Source: Erythrobacter insulae (lineage in GTDB: Bacteria; Pseudomonadota; Alphaproteobacteria; Sphingomonadales; Sphingomonadaceae). From it: 64,000 nt of DNA. The position numbers and the translations under genes are program-made. A model generated the notes under the pieces. The model saw nothing but the letters and a program-made list of their open reading frames with translations, did no database searches and had not been told where the DNA came from. Shown here piece after piece: positions 28,299 to 36,634 of the stretch. The stretch lies in contig NZ_VHJK01000001.1 of assembly GCF_007004095.1 (NCBI RefSeq), forward strand, positions 2,422,501 to 2,486,500, written 5' to 3'. Position 1 is the stretch's first letter, and each line of letters opens with the position of its first letter.

Positions 28299-28612
28299 GC
28301 CTTGTCCTGTTTCTTTCACCTTTCCCAATCGCTTTGCTCACAGCTTTCTTCGCAGGGCACCTCCTTGCAAGCCGCGCTACGGCAATGCCAAGTGCCTTAA
28401 GGGTATTTTTGGCCGGTCTTGCCGGTGTCATCGCTTCGGTTGGCTATCTCTGGATTTGGGAGGCTATCGAAGTCGCTTTGCGTGACTCACGCGGGGATAC
28501 GAGCGATTACATGGGGCCGATGGTTATGCTAGTCTACGGGTATCCCTTGTTCATCATAACATGGCTTTTGTGCTTTGCGATGGCTGGCTTTGCGGTCTGG
28601 CGCGCGAAATGA
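28295..28612 (+). CDS. Small membrane protein upstream of trmD (unknown)
   Basis: A 105-residue protein with three hydrophobic segments (about residues 3-22, 33-56 and 76-100). No family recognised. The ATG at 28295 overlaps the nitrilase stop and its own stop overlaps the trmD start (both ATGA), so it is firmly coupled in the operon. It resembles the 110-residue protein upstream only in general layout. Confidence 0.72.
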   Translation: MSLVLFLSPFPIALLTAFFAGHLLASRATAMPSALRVFLAGLAGVIASVGYLWIWEAIEVALRDSRGDTSDYMGPMVMLVYGYPLFIITWLLCFAMAGFAVWRAK

Positions 28613-29358
28613 CCTTCGCCGCGCAAATCCTCACCCTCTACCCTGAGATGTTCCCCGGCCAGCTTGGCCAATCGCTCGCGGGTAAGGCGCTCGCGCGCGG
28701 TGATTGGTCTTGCGACACGATCCAGATGCGCGATTTTGCCTTAGACAAGCACAAGAACGTCGATTCCCCTCCGTCGGGCGGCGGGGCAGGGATGGTGCTT
28801 AAGTGCGATGTTCTGGGGCGCGCGGTCGATCATGCAATTGAGCGCCAACCGAACGCCCCCATTCTTGCCATGACACCGCGCGGCAAACCGATCACTCAGG
28901 AACGCATTCGAGAAATCGCTGCCGGCCCTGGATTAACGCTGCTTTGCGGACGGTTTGAAGGCTTCGACGAACGCCTGTTCGAAGCCCGCCCTCAGATCGA
29001 GCAGGTCAGCCTCGCCGACATCGTGCTTTCCGGCGGTGAAACGGCGGCGATTGCCATACTTGATGCTTGCATTCGGCTGCTTCCCGGCGTAATGGGCGCG
29101 ACTTCTAGCGGGACCGAGGAAAGCTTCGAAGACGGGCTTCTCGAATATCCGCAATATACCCGACCTCAAGAATGGGAAGGGCGCACGATCCCCGAAGTGC
29201 TGCGATCTGGGGATCATGCGAAGGTTGACGCTTGGCGAAAGCTACAGTCTGAAACCGACACTAGGTTACGCAGGCCGGATCTTTGGGAGCGCTATGAGGG
29301 CGCTCGGGTTCAGTCTGCCTCTGGCGCGCGGCGAAAAAATAAGGATACGGACCAGTGA
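28609..29358 (+). CDS. trmD: tRNA (guanine-37-N1) methyltransferase
   Basis: Methylates G37 next to the anticodon and prevents frameshifting. The 249-residue protein has the SPOUT trefoil-knot motifs [21 protein letters not shown] and [11 protein letters not shown]. The start [15 protein letters not shown] fits the family and overlaps the preceding stop by 4 nt. Its stop overlaps the GTG of rplS. Confidence 0.97.
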   Translation: MTFAAQILTLYPEMFPGQLGQSLAGKALARGDWSCDTIQMRDFALDKHKNVDSPPSGGGAGMVLKCDVLGRAVDHAIERQPNAPILAMTPRGKPITQERIREIAAGPGLTLLCGRFEGFDERLFEARPQIEQVSLADIVLSGGETAAIAILDACIRLLPGVMGATSSGTEESFEDGLLEYPQYTRPQEWEGRTIPEVLRSGDHAKVDAWRKLQSETDTRLRRPDLWERYEGARVQSASGARRKNKDTDQ

Positions 29359-29723
29359 ACCTGATCCAGCAAATCGAAGCTGAAGAAATTGCCAAAGCTG
29401 GCAAAGATATTCCAGAATTCCGCGCCGGCGACACTGTTCGCGTTGGCGTGAAGGTGAAGGAAGGCACGCGTGAGCGTGTCCAGATGTTCGAAGGCGTATG
29501 CATCGCCCGTTCCAACCGGAGCATCAACAGCAACTTCACCGTCCGTAAAATGAGCTTTGGCGAAGGCGTAGAGCGCGTTTTCCCAATCTATGCTCCGATC
29601 GTTGACAGCATTACAGTTGTGCGCCGCGGTGTCGTGCGCCGTGCGAAACTGTATTACCTGCGTGGCCGCACCGGTAAGCGTGCGCGTATCGCCGAACGTC
29701 GGGATAACGCTCCAAAAGCGTAA
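29355..29723 (+). CDS. rplS: 50S ribosomal protein L19
   Basis: Protein at the 30S-50S interface. The 122-residue product has the family core ([18 protein letters not shown], then [15 protein letters not shown]). The start is GTG at 29355, overlapping the trmD stop (GTGA), so L19 output is tied to trmD translation. A terminator follows. Confidence 0.98.
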   Translation: MNLIQQIEAEEIAKAGKDIPEFRAGDTVRVGVKVKEGTRERVQMFEGVCIARSNRSINSNFTVRKMSFGEGVERVFPIYAPIVDSITVVRRGVVRRAKLYYLRGRTGKRARIAERRDNAPKA

Positions 29724-29746
29724 GGCTCAACACATAGTAAATTTCC

Positions 29747-29778
29747 AAGGGCGGTCCATTGCGGGCCGCCCTTTCTCG
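29747..29778 (+). terminator. Intrinsic terminator after rplS
   Basis: AAGGGCGGTCC pairs with GGGCCGCCCTT around a short loop and is followed by TTTCTCGTTT. It lies 24 nt after the rplS stop and should end the ffh-to-rplS transcription unit. Confidence 0.88.
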
Positions 29779-29870
29779 TTTCGGGCACTCCAGCTCAAGG
29801 CTTGCAAATTTCCGGCTGCGTTGCGAGGGGGTGTGGCAATGAAACAATTCAAAAAGGGGCTATCCTTGAA

Positions 29871-32105
29871 ATGCGTTTATCGTTGCTTGCTGCTGCCGCT
29901 GTGCTCGTTTCTGCACCCGCTCTCGCGGATGATCACGCGATGACGAAGGCACAGGAGCTTTCGTTTGAACGGGTTTTTGCCTCACCCTCACTCAACGGAA
30001 CATCGCCGCGCCAGGCGAAACTTTCGCCTGATGGCCGGTATCTCACTCTGCTGCGGAACCGCAGCGATGATCTTGAACGATACGATCTCTGGGGCTTTGA
30101 TGTCTCGACGGGCGAGTGGACTATGCTTGTCGATAGCGAGGCGTTGGGATCGGGCAGAGAGCTGTCCGAAGATGAAAAGATGCAGCGCGAGCGCGCGCGG
30201 GTCGGAAACCTTAAAGGCATCATCAGCTACCAATGGGCAAGCGACGGATCTGGCGTCCTCGTGCCGTTGGACGGCGATCTGTATTTTGCAAAGCTCGACG
30301 GCCAGAATGAAGCTAACGTTCGGCGTTTGACCGATACCGAGGAAAGCGAACTTAATCCGAAATTGTCTCCGCGTGGCGGATTTGTATCTTTTGTCCGTGA
30401 TCGTCAGCTTTGGGTTGGCGAAATCGGTTCTGAAGCGGCACCGATCACACCCAAGGAAGCGGACACTATCCGCTGGGGTGAGGCCGAATTTGTTGCTCAG
30501 GAAGAAATGGGCCGTCTGACTGGGTATTGGTGGGATCGCAATGACACCCGCTTGGCGGTTCAGCGAACCGATGAAAGCCCGGTAGGTATCGTCACACGTG
30601 CAGCCATCGGAGCGAAAGGCACAAAGGTGTTCGATCAACGCTATCCGGTTGCGGGCAGCGACAATGCGATTGTCGACTTGTTCTTGATGGATCCCGACGG
30701 TCAGAACCGCGTGAAAGTTGATCTGGGCTCTGACCCAGACATCTATGTTGCGCGCGTGAATTGGGGGCCGGACGATTATTTGTATGTTCAGCGCCAGAAC
30801 CGCGAGCAAACTGTTCTCGATATGCTAAAGGTCGATCCGGCTACGGGCGAAAGCGAGATCTGGTTTACAGAGAAATCCGCACGCGAGGATTACTGGATCA
30901 ACCTCAGCGATAATTATCGTTTCCTGAAAGATGGCAGCCTGCTGTGGTGGTCAGAGCGCGACGGATTTGGACATTTCTACCGATTTAACGGGAGTGACTG
31001 GACGCAGCTGACCAGTGGGTCTTCTCCGGCGACCTCGCTAGTTGGTGTGAACGAGGAAAAGCGTGAGCTGTTTTTCCAGCGCACGGATGACGTGCTGACA
31101 CAGCAAATTTACCGCACTTACCTTGACGGGGAAACGCGCCCGACTTTGCTGACAGACGCGACCTTCACGAATTCTGCCAGCATGGATAGCAAGGGCCGTA
31201 CGCTTTACGTCACGCGATCGAAGACCGATCAGCCGGCGCAAAGTTATCTTGCCGATACAGACGGTAAGCGGCTCACCTGGGTTGAGGAAAACGCTCTTGA
31301 TGCCGACCATCCCTACACCCCGTATCTCGCCGGCCACACCGCGCCAGAGTATGGCACGGTCAAGGCTGAAGACGGGACGGACTTGCATTACATGATGCTC
31401 AAACCGGAAATGGCGGCGGGCAAGCAGTATCCCGTGTTCTATTACCATTATTCCGGTCCCGGTCCGCAGGTTGTGGACAAGGGCTGGGGCGGGGCGCTGG
31501 CGCAGGCTGTGGTCGACAAAGGCTACATCTACTTTGCTCTCGACAATCGCGGCACCGCCAATCGCGGAGTCGATTTCGAGCAGCCGATTTATCGCGCGAT
31601 GGGCGGTGTTGAAGTACGCGACCAGAAAGTCGGTGCGGAATTCCTCAAGACGCTCGATTACGTCGATGGAGACAAGATCGCGCTGTATGGCTGGTCCTAT
31701 GGCGGATATATGACGCTGAAACAGCTTCAGGCCGATCCAGGCCTTTATGCAGCGGGCATCTCTGGCGCACCGGTCACCAAATGGGAGCTGTATGACACCC
31801 ACTACACCGAGCGATTTATGGGCGATCCGCGCAAAGTGCCGGAAGCCTATGACAAAGCGAGCGCCATTCCCGATGCGACCAAGATCAGCGATCCAATGCT
31901 GCTGATTCATGGCATGGCCGATGATAATGTGGTGTTCGAAAACTCATCGGAATTGATCAGTGTACTACAAGAGGGCAATGTTCCCTTCGAAATGATGCTC
32001 TATCCCGGCTACACGCACCGCGTCGCTGGAGAGAATATCTCGCCGCATCTTTGGAATACAATCTTTCGCTTCCTCGAAAGTCACGGCATTACCCCTCCGG
32101 AATAA
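29871..32105 (+). CDS. Exported S9 family peptidase (dipeptidyl-peptidase IV type)
   Basis: Serine exopeptidase that removes dipeptides from peptide N-termini, acting in the periplasm. The 744-residue protein has a signal peptide (RLSLLAAAAVLVSAPALA, cleavage near residue 19), an eight-bladed-propeller DPPIV N-terminal domain with KLSPDG repeats, and the alpha/beta-hydrolase domain with nucleophile Ser609 in GWSYGGYM, Asp in GMADDNV and His in GYTHRVAG. A WGEAEFVAQEEMGR segment resembles the double-Glu motif that binds the free amino terminus. The start at 29871 is chosen for the signal peptide. It abuts the convergent hydrolase gene with no gap. Confidence 0.93.
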   Translation: MRLSLLAAAAVLVSAPALADDHAMTKAQELSFERVFASPSLNGTSPRQAKLSPDGRYLTLLRNRSDDLERYDLWGFDVSTGEWTMLVDSEALGSGRELSEDEKMQRERARVGNLKGIISYQWASDGSGVLVPLDGDLYFAKLDGQNEANVRRLTDTEESELNPKLSPRGGFVSFVRDRQLWVGEIGSEAAPITPKEADTIRWGEAEFVAQEEMGRLTGYWWDRNDTRLAVQRTDESPVGIVTRAAIGAKGTKVFDQRYPVAGSDNAIVDLFLMDPDGQNRVKVDLGSDPDIYVARVNWGPDDYLYVQRQNREQTVLDMLKVDPATGESEIWFTEKSAREDYWINLSDNYRFLKDGSLLWWSERDGFGHFYRFNGSDWTQLTSGSSPATSLVGVNEEKRELFFQRTDDVLTQQIYRTYLDGETRPTLLTDATFTNSASMDSKGRTLYVTRSKTDQPAQSYLADTDGKRLTWVEENALDADHPYTPYLAGHTAPEYGTVKAEDGTDLHYMMLKPEMAAGKQYPVFYYHYSGPGPQVVDKGWGGALAQAVVDKGYIYFALDNRGTANRGVDFEQPIYRAMGGVEVRDQKVGAEFLKTLDYVDGDKIALYGWSYGGYMTLKQLQADPGLYAAGISGAPVTKWELYDTHYTERFMGDPRKVPEAYDKASAIPDATKISDPMLLIHGMADDNVVFENSSELISVLQEGNVPFEMMLYPGYTHRVAGENISPHLWNTIFRFLESHGITPPE

Positions 32106-32972
32106 TCAATCAGCGAGCCACTCAAGCACTTTGGCAGCCACTTCATCAGGTGCTTCAACTTGCGGGTAATGGCCGACGTTCTTGATCAGGTGGTGCCGTG
32201 CATTTGGCAATGTCGCGCACCACCTATCATACGCATGCTTGCCCGAAACCGGGTCTAGTGCGCCGTTGATCAGTCCGATTCTGCTTTGTGCGTTGACCAA
32301 AGCCGTTTCCCAGCGGGCCTTATGCGTCACACGGTCCGCGATATAGTGCAGCAGCTTATGCGTAATCCGGTTGCCGCGCTTGTGACTGATAAATTCCCAA
32401 AATTCATCAAGCTCGGCTTCGCTCGGGCGTGTATCTGGACCGAACACTTCGGAAAAGCTGCTTCCAAAACTCTTACGGCTCATAAGCAGGCCGACCAAAA
32501 AACCTAATCGCGAAACACCGAGTTTCTGGATTGGCCGGGCGCGGTGCTGATCAGGGAAAATTCCGCCATTGAGGAAGATTGCGCGTGAAAAACCTTGCGC
32601 TCCTGATCCATCGTGTTGCCTTGCCAGTAATTCTTGGCCGACAGATACGCCGTAATCGTGCACCAGCGCATCGAATTCGTCGATGCCCAGATGAGCCAAC
32701 AGTGCCTCCTGCAAATCCGTCTGGCGGTGGATCGTGTACCCAGAGCGCGGTTTGTCAGACAGACCAAAGCCCAGCATGTCGCATGCGATCAGATTGCGAT
32801 CGCTGCTGAGCGAATTCCAAACCAAAGCCCAATCCCAGGAGCATGTCGGAAATCCATGGACCAGCAAAAGTGGCCGCGCATTCGGATTTCCGCCTGTCCA
32901 ATAGGCGATCTGATGGCCTTGAAAGTCAAAATACTTGGCATTCGACCGCCATCTTTGTGTATCCAATTTCAT
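32106..32972 (-). CDS. MEST-like alpha/beta hydrolase
   Basis: A 288-residue alpha/beta hydrolase of the epoxide-hydrolase/haloalkane-dehalogenase branch. The nucleophile position is Asp106 in VHDYGVSVGQE, the oxyanion motif is HGFPTCSWDW near residue 39 and the base lies in NVGHYPQVE. The phrases HDYG, FLNGGIFPDQHRA and LDPV closely follow the animal MEST/PEG1 proteins as I remember them. Substrate is unknown. ATG 32972 has AAGGGGA 6 nt upstream; an ORF extension of 19 codons lacks a ribosome site. Divergent from asd. Confidence 0.86.
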   Translation of the reverse strand: MKLDTQRWRSNAKYFDFQGHQIAYWTGGNPNARPLLLVHGFPTCSWDWALVWNSLSSDRNLIACDMLGFGLSDKPRSGYTIHRQTDLQEALLAHLGIDEFDALVHDYGVSVGQELLARQHDGSGAQGFSRAIFLNGGIFPDQHRARPIQKLGVSRLGFLVGLLMSRKSFGSSFSEVFGPDTRPSEAELDEFWEFISHKRGNRITHKLLHYIADRVTHKARWETALVNAQSRIGLINGALDPVSGKHAYDRWCATLPNARHHLIKNVGHYPQVEAPDEVAAKVLEWLAD

Positions 32973-33043
32973 CTCTTTCCCCTTGCCAATCCACGCTAGT
33001 GGCGTCAGCGAGGCCTGCAATAGTTTCAAACGGAGTATGTGAA

Positions 33044-34069
33044 TTGGGTTATCGGGTGGCAGTCGTCGGCGCGACAGGCAATGTCGGACGCGAAATGATG
33101 ATGATCCTTGCAGAGCGGGAATTTCCGATTGAGGAAATTGCAGCCGTCGCCAGCGGCCGTTCTCATGGCAGTGAGGTCGAGTTCGGCGACACAGGCAAAA
33201 TGCTGAAATGTAAGAATATCGAGCATTTCGACTGGGCTGGCTGGGATATCGCTTTGTTCGCGGCAGGTAGCGGTCCGGCTAAGGAATATGCGCCCAAAGC
33301 CGCAGCAGCTGGCTGTGTAGTCATCGACAATTCGTCGCTTTACCGCATGGACCCTGACGTGCCACTGATCGTGCCAGAGGTGAACCCTGACGCGATTGAC
33401 GGATATGCACAGCGCAACATAATCGCCAATCCAAATTGTTCGACGGCTCAATTGGTCGTGGCGCTCAAGCCATTGCATGATGCTGCTACAATCAAGCGCG
33501 TTGTTGTCTCGACCTATCAATCGGTTTCAGGGGCGGGAAAATCAGGCATGGACGAGCTGTTTGAGCAAAGCCGTGCAATCTTTGTCGGCGATCCGGTTGA
33601 ACCCTCCACTTTTACCAAGCAGATCGCGTTTAACGTTATTCCGCATATCGATGTCTTCCTCGATGATGGCTCGACCAAGGAAGAATGGAAGATGGTTGTC
33701 GAGACCAAGAAAATTCTTGATCCGAAAATCAAACTGAACGCTACCTGCGTCCGTGTGCCCGTTTTTGTCGGCCATGCCGAGGCGATCAATATAGAGTTCG
33801 AAAATGAGCTTTCCGCTGAGAAAGCTCAGGAAATATTGCGTGAGGCCCCCGGCATTATGTTGGTCGATAAGCGCGAGGACGAGGGCTATGTGACGCCGGT
33901 CGAATGCGCCGGTGACAGCGCCACCTATGTCAGCCGCGTACGTGAAGATCCGACGGTCGAAAACGGTATCACGCTTTGGTGCGTTAGCGATAACCTTCGT
34001 AAAGGTGCGGCGTTGAACGCGGTTCAAATTGCTGAGCTGCTTGGGCGGCGACACCTTAAAAAGGGATAA
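33044..34069 (+). CDS. asd: Aspartate-semialdehyde dehydrogenase
   Basis: Makes aspartate semialdehyde from aspartyl phosphate for lysine, threonine, methionine and diaminopimelate synthesis. The 341-residue protein begins at the Rossmann motif GYRVAVVGATGNVGREM; the catalytic cysteine is Cys132 in NPNCSTAQ. No in-frame ATG exists near the start; TTG at 33044 is preceded by GGAG at 8 nt and gives the normal family length. A longer open frame upstream is antisense to the hydrolase gene and not coding. Confidence 0.95.
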   Translation: MGYRVAVVGATGNVGREMMMILAEREFPIEEIAAVASGRSHGSEVEFGDTGKMLKCKNIEHFDWAGWDIALFAAGSGPAKEYAPKAAAAGCVVIDNSSLYRMDPDVPLIVPEVNPDAIDGYAQRNIIANPNCSTAQLVVALKPLHDAATIKRVVVSTYQSVSGAGKSGMDELFEQSRAIFVGDPVEPSTFTKQIAFNVIPHIDVFLDDGSTKEEWKMVVETKKILDPKIKLNATCVRVPVFVGHAEAINIEFENELSAEKAQEILREAPGIMLVDKREDEGYVTPVECAGDSATYVSRVREDPTVENGITLWCVSDNLRKGAALNAVQIAELLGRRHLKKG

Positions 34070-34074
34070 GTGCG

Positions 34075-34617
34075 ATGCGGATATGGGCTCTTTCAATTGC
34101 AATGCTGGCGGTTGCTGCCTGCGACAGTGGCAATGTCCCGCCGCCCAGCTCGCAATCAGAATTGCGGGCCAGTACGCCTTATGTCGAGGTTGATGAGGTG
34201 GCTCTGCGAGGCGACGGCATAACTGCCGGCACGGAATCGTTTTATTTTGCCGCCGGTCAGAACGAAGTCGAGGGCGCGCTTGAGCAAGCCCTGGGCGATC
34301 CCGGCGATAAGGGTGAGAATGGCGAATGCGGCGCAGGCGCCATGGCCTTTGCCAGCTATCCCGGCGGTCTGACTGTCAATTTTCAAGGTGGCAGCCTTGT
34401 CGGGTGGAACTGGGACAGCGACGCGGACAATATCTCGCTGAACGGTGATTATCGCATTGGCACTCTGCGTACTGAGATCGAAGCCCTTGATGGGTTTGTG
34501 ATGATCGAAGACAGCACGCTGGGAGAGGAATTTGCGCTCGGTGACCGGATCGGCGGTTTCTTTGAGGGTGATGCCGTATCGATGTTTTATGCCGGAACGC
34601 AGTGCTTTTTTAGATAG
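34075..34617 (+). CDS. Putative lipoprotein downstream of asd (unknown)
   Basis: A 180-residue protein with a short signal peptide and lipobox LAVAAC (Cys16), so it is predicted to be anchored in a membrane facing the periplasm. The mature part is acidic, with a Gly-rich GDPGDKGENGECGAG stretch and two further cysteines (about residues 85 and 177) that may pair. No family recognised. An AAGGGAT ribosome site lies in the end of asd, 5 nt upstream. Confidence 0.75.
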   Translation: MRIWALSIAMLAVAACDSGNVPPPSSQSELRASTPYVEVDEVALRGDGITAGTESFYFAAGQNEVEGALEQALGDPGDKGENGECGAGAMAFASYPGGLTVNFQGGSLVGWNWDSDADNISLNGDYRIGTLRTEIEALDGFVMIEDSTLGEEFALGDRIGGFFEGDAVSMFYAGTQCFFR

Positions 34618-34651
34618 CGCTTTTTCCAAAAGAGCGCGCTAGGCTGCTGCC

Positions 34652-35302
34652 ATGACACTTAAAGCCGATCTCTTTTTCAGCTTCCGTTCCCCATATTCCT
34701 ATCTCGCGATTGGGCGTTATCGCGCGATGATTGCTGACTATGATCTGGAAATAGCGCTTCGGACAGTTTGGCCCATCGCCATTCGTGATCCCGCGCTTTT
34801 GTTTTCCGGCAATCCCAATGTGCCGCGGTACATCCTGATGGATTCGATGCGATCCGCACAAATGTTGGGTATCCCGTTCCGCTGGCCAAGGCCGGATCCG
34901 ATTGTGCAGAACCTCGCGACGCGCGAGATCGCTGCGGATCAGCCGTATATTTATCGATTGGGCAGGTTGGGGCAGGCGGCAGAGCGAGCAGGCAAAGGCG
35001 TTGAATTCGCCGACGAAGTATCCCGCGTCATCTTTTCCGGCGAAGTCGATGGCTGGGATGAAGGCGATCACCTTGCTGACGCTGCCGAGCGGGCGGGATT
35101 GAAAATGACCGACCTTGAGGCGGTTGTCGCGGCCGACACCAAGGCACTCGATGATGAAATCGCCGCTAATCAGGCTGCGCTGGAGGCGGCGGGCCATTGG
35201 GGCGTGCCAACACTTGTGTTCGATGGTGAGCCGTTTTTCGGGCAGGACCGCATCGAAATGGCGAAATGGCGCATGGAGCAAAAAGGTCTGGTCAAGAGGT
35301 GA
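34652..35302 (+). CDS. DsbA-fold 2-hydroxychromene-2-carboxylate isomerase-like protein
   Basis: A 216-residue thioredoxin-fold protein of the HCCA isomerase / kappa-class GST family. The N-terminal FFSFRSPYSYLAIGR contains the serine that binds glutathione in this family, and the C-terminal WGVPTLVFDGEPFFGQDR is characteristic. In naphthalene degradation the enzyme isomerises a ring-fission product with glutathione; no other degradation gene is nearby, so the real substrate is uncertain. Its stop overlaps the GTG of the next gene. Confidence 0.88.
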   Translation: MTLKADLFFSFRSPYSYLAIGRYRAMIADYDLEIALRTVWPIAIRDPALLFSGNPNVPRYILMDSMRSAQMLGIPFRWPRPDPIVQNLATREIAADQPYIYRLGRLGQAAERAGKGVEFADEVSRVIFSGEVDGWDEGDHLADAAERAGLKMTDLEAVVAADTKALDDEIAANQAALEAAGHWGVPTLVFDGEPFFGQDRIEMAKWRMEQKGLVKR

Positions 35303-35748
35303 AAGGCGAACTCTCTGGCCAATGCCTTTGCGGTGCAGTGCGTTATACTTTGCGCGAAGGATTTCGGCTTAAACCATATGCCTGCCACTGCGGTAACTGC
35401 CAGAGCCGCACCGGATCAGCCTTTAGCGAACACATGCTTTTTGCGATCTCAGATATGAATATCTCGGGTGAGCTGGATGCTGGCGAGTATGATATGCCAA
35501 GCGGTGGGCATTCCACGATTTACGGCTGTGCGAAATGCAAAGCGCGGATCTATGCCGTGAACGCCAACCGCGAGGGCATGGCAAGCCTGCGCTGCGGGAC
35601 GCTCGATAATAGCACCGATCTCGACATTCAGCACCATATTTGGGTGGCGAGTAAACAACCATGGATCGGTCTTCACGAAGGCGCGAAGACAATGGAACAG
35701 CAGCCGCGCTCCCATCAGGAGTGGGTCGAATTTGTTGGGATAGCGTAG
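35299..35748 (+). CDS. GFA-domain zinc protein
   Basis: A 149-residue protein of the GFA (glutathione-dependent formaldehyde-activating enzyme-like) family. It has the zinc cysteines CLCGAV, CHCGNCQ and CAKCKA in the family order. GFA proteins bind glutathione-type adducts, but most have unproven substrates. GTG 35299 overlaps the preceding stop (GTGA) and gives the best family fit. Its link to an HCCA-isomerase-like protein suggests glutathione-dependent handling of a toxic carbonyl; this is inference. Confidence 0.86.
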   Translation: MKGELSGQCLCGAVRYTLREGFRLKPYACHCGNCQSRTGSAFSEHMLFAISDMNISGELDAGEYDMPSGGHSTIYGCAKCKARIYAVNANREGMASLRCGTLDNSTDLDIQHHIWVASKQPWIGLHEGAKTMEQQPRSHQEWVEFVGIA

Positions 35749-35752
35749 CGGG

Positions 35753-36511
35753 ATGAAAACCGAATATTTTGAAACTTTCGACGGGACCGAACTCGCACTC
35801 CATCGGGAAGGTGAGGGCAAACCTGTCGTATTGCTGCATGGACTGTTTTCCAGCTCGCATATGAACTGGATCAAATGGGGACACGCGGCGCGGCTCGCCG
35901 AGGCGGGCTTTGAGGCCATTATGCTTGATTTCCGCGTTCACGGAGACAGCGCATCCCCGACCGACCCGGCGGCATATCCGGCAGGGGTCCTGGTTCGCGA
36001 TGTCGCGGCCTTGATCGATCACCTTGGTGTCTTCGATCATGAATATGACCTCGTCGGATTTTCATTGGGAGCGCGCACTTCAATCCATGCCTGCGCTGCA
36101 GGTGTCCTCGCTCCGCGGCGACTTGTTGCGTGCGGCATGGGCGTTGCAGGCCTGGCAGAATGGGAGAAACGCTCTGCATTCTTTAAGCGCGTAATCGACG
36201 AATTCGACACAATCGAGCGCGGCGATCCCGCCTATCTGTCGCGGCAATTCCTGAAGTCTCAAGGTGTTGACCGCGTTGCGGCCCGGCTTTTGCTGAACGC
36301 TTTTGAAAACCTCGATCCGGCAATGCTTTCGAACATTCATGTGCCGACACTGGTCCTTTGCGGGGAAAACGATCAGGACAATGGCTCGGCAGAAGAGCTC
36401 GCGCGGCTGCTGCCTGATGCGCGCTATCAAACCGTACCGGGGGGGCATCTTGATAGTGCTACCAAACCCGAATTAGGCGCCGCTATCGTCGAATATCTCC
36501 AAGCCGAGTGA
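35753..36511 (+). CDS. Alpha/beta hydrolase
   Basis: A 252-residue hydrolase with oxyanion motif LLHGLFSS near residue 28, nucleophile serine in GFSLGAR near residue 103, acid in GENDQD and base in PGGHLDS. A serine triad points to esterase-type activity; substrate unknown. It starts 4 nt after the GFA gene, so the isomerase-like, GFA and hydrolase genes form a three-gene unit. Confidence 0.88.
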   Translation: MKTEYFETFDGTELALHREGEGKPVVLLHGLFSSSHMNWIKWGHAARLAEAGFEAIMLDFRVHGDSASPTDPAAYPAGVLVRDVAALIDHLGVFDHEYDLVGFSLGARTSIHACAAGVLAPRRLVACGMGVAGLAEWEKRSAFFKRVIDEFDTIERGDPAYLSRQFLKSQGVDRVAARLLLNAFENLDPAMLSNIHVPTLVLCGENDQDNGSAEELARLLPDARYQTVPGGHLDSATKPELGAAIVEYLQAE

Positions 36512-36634
36512 CGGACGAGCAATGCTAGTTTCAAGTCAGGCGTTTTTCGACTGGCGACGCTTGATTCAGCTTGCCCACAGGTTCAATCAGTTATCCAGGC
36601 AAACACATTTCAGTCTCAAGAGGATCACTCAACC

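Noticed and set aside
31038-31910. 290-codon open frame antisense to the S9 peptidase gene
   Set aside because: Complementary to a conserved catalytic domain; product shows no domain.
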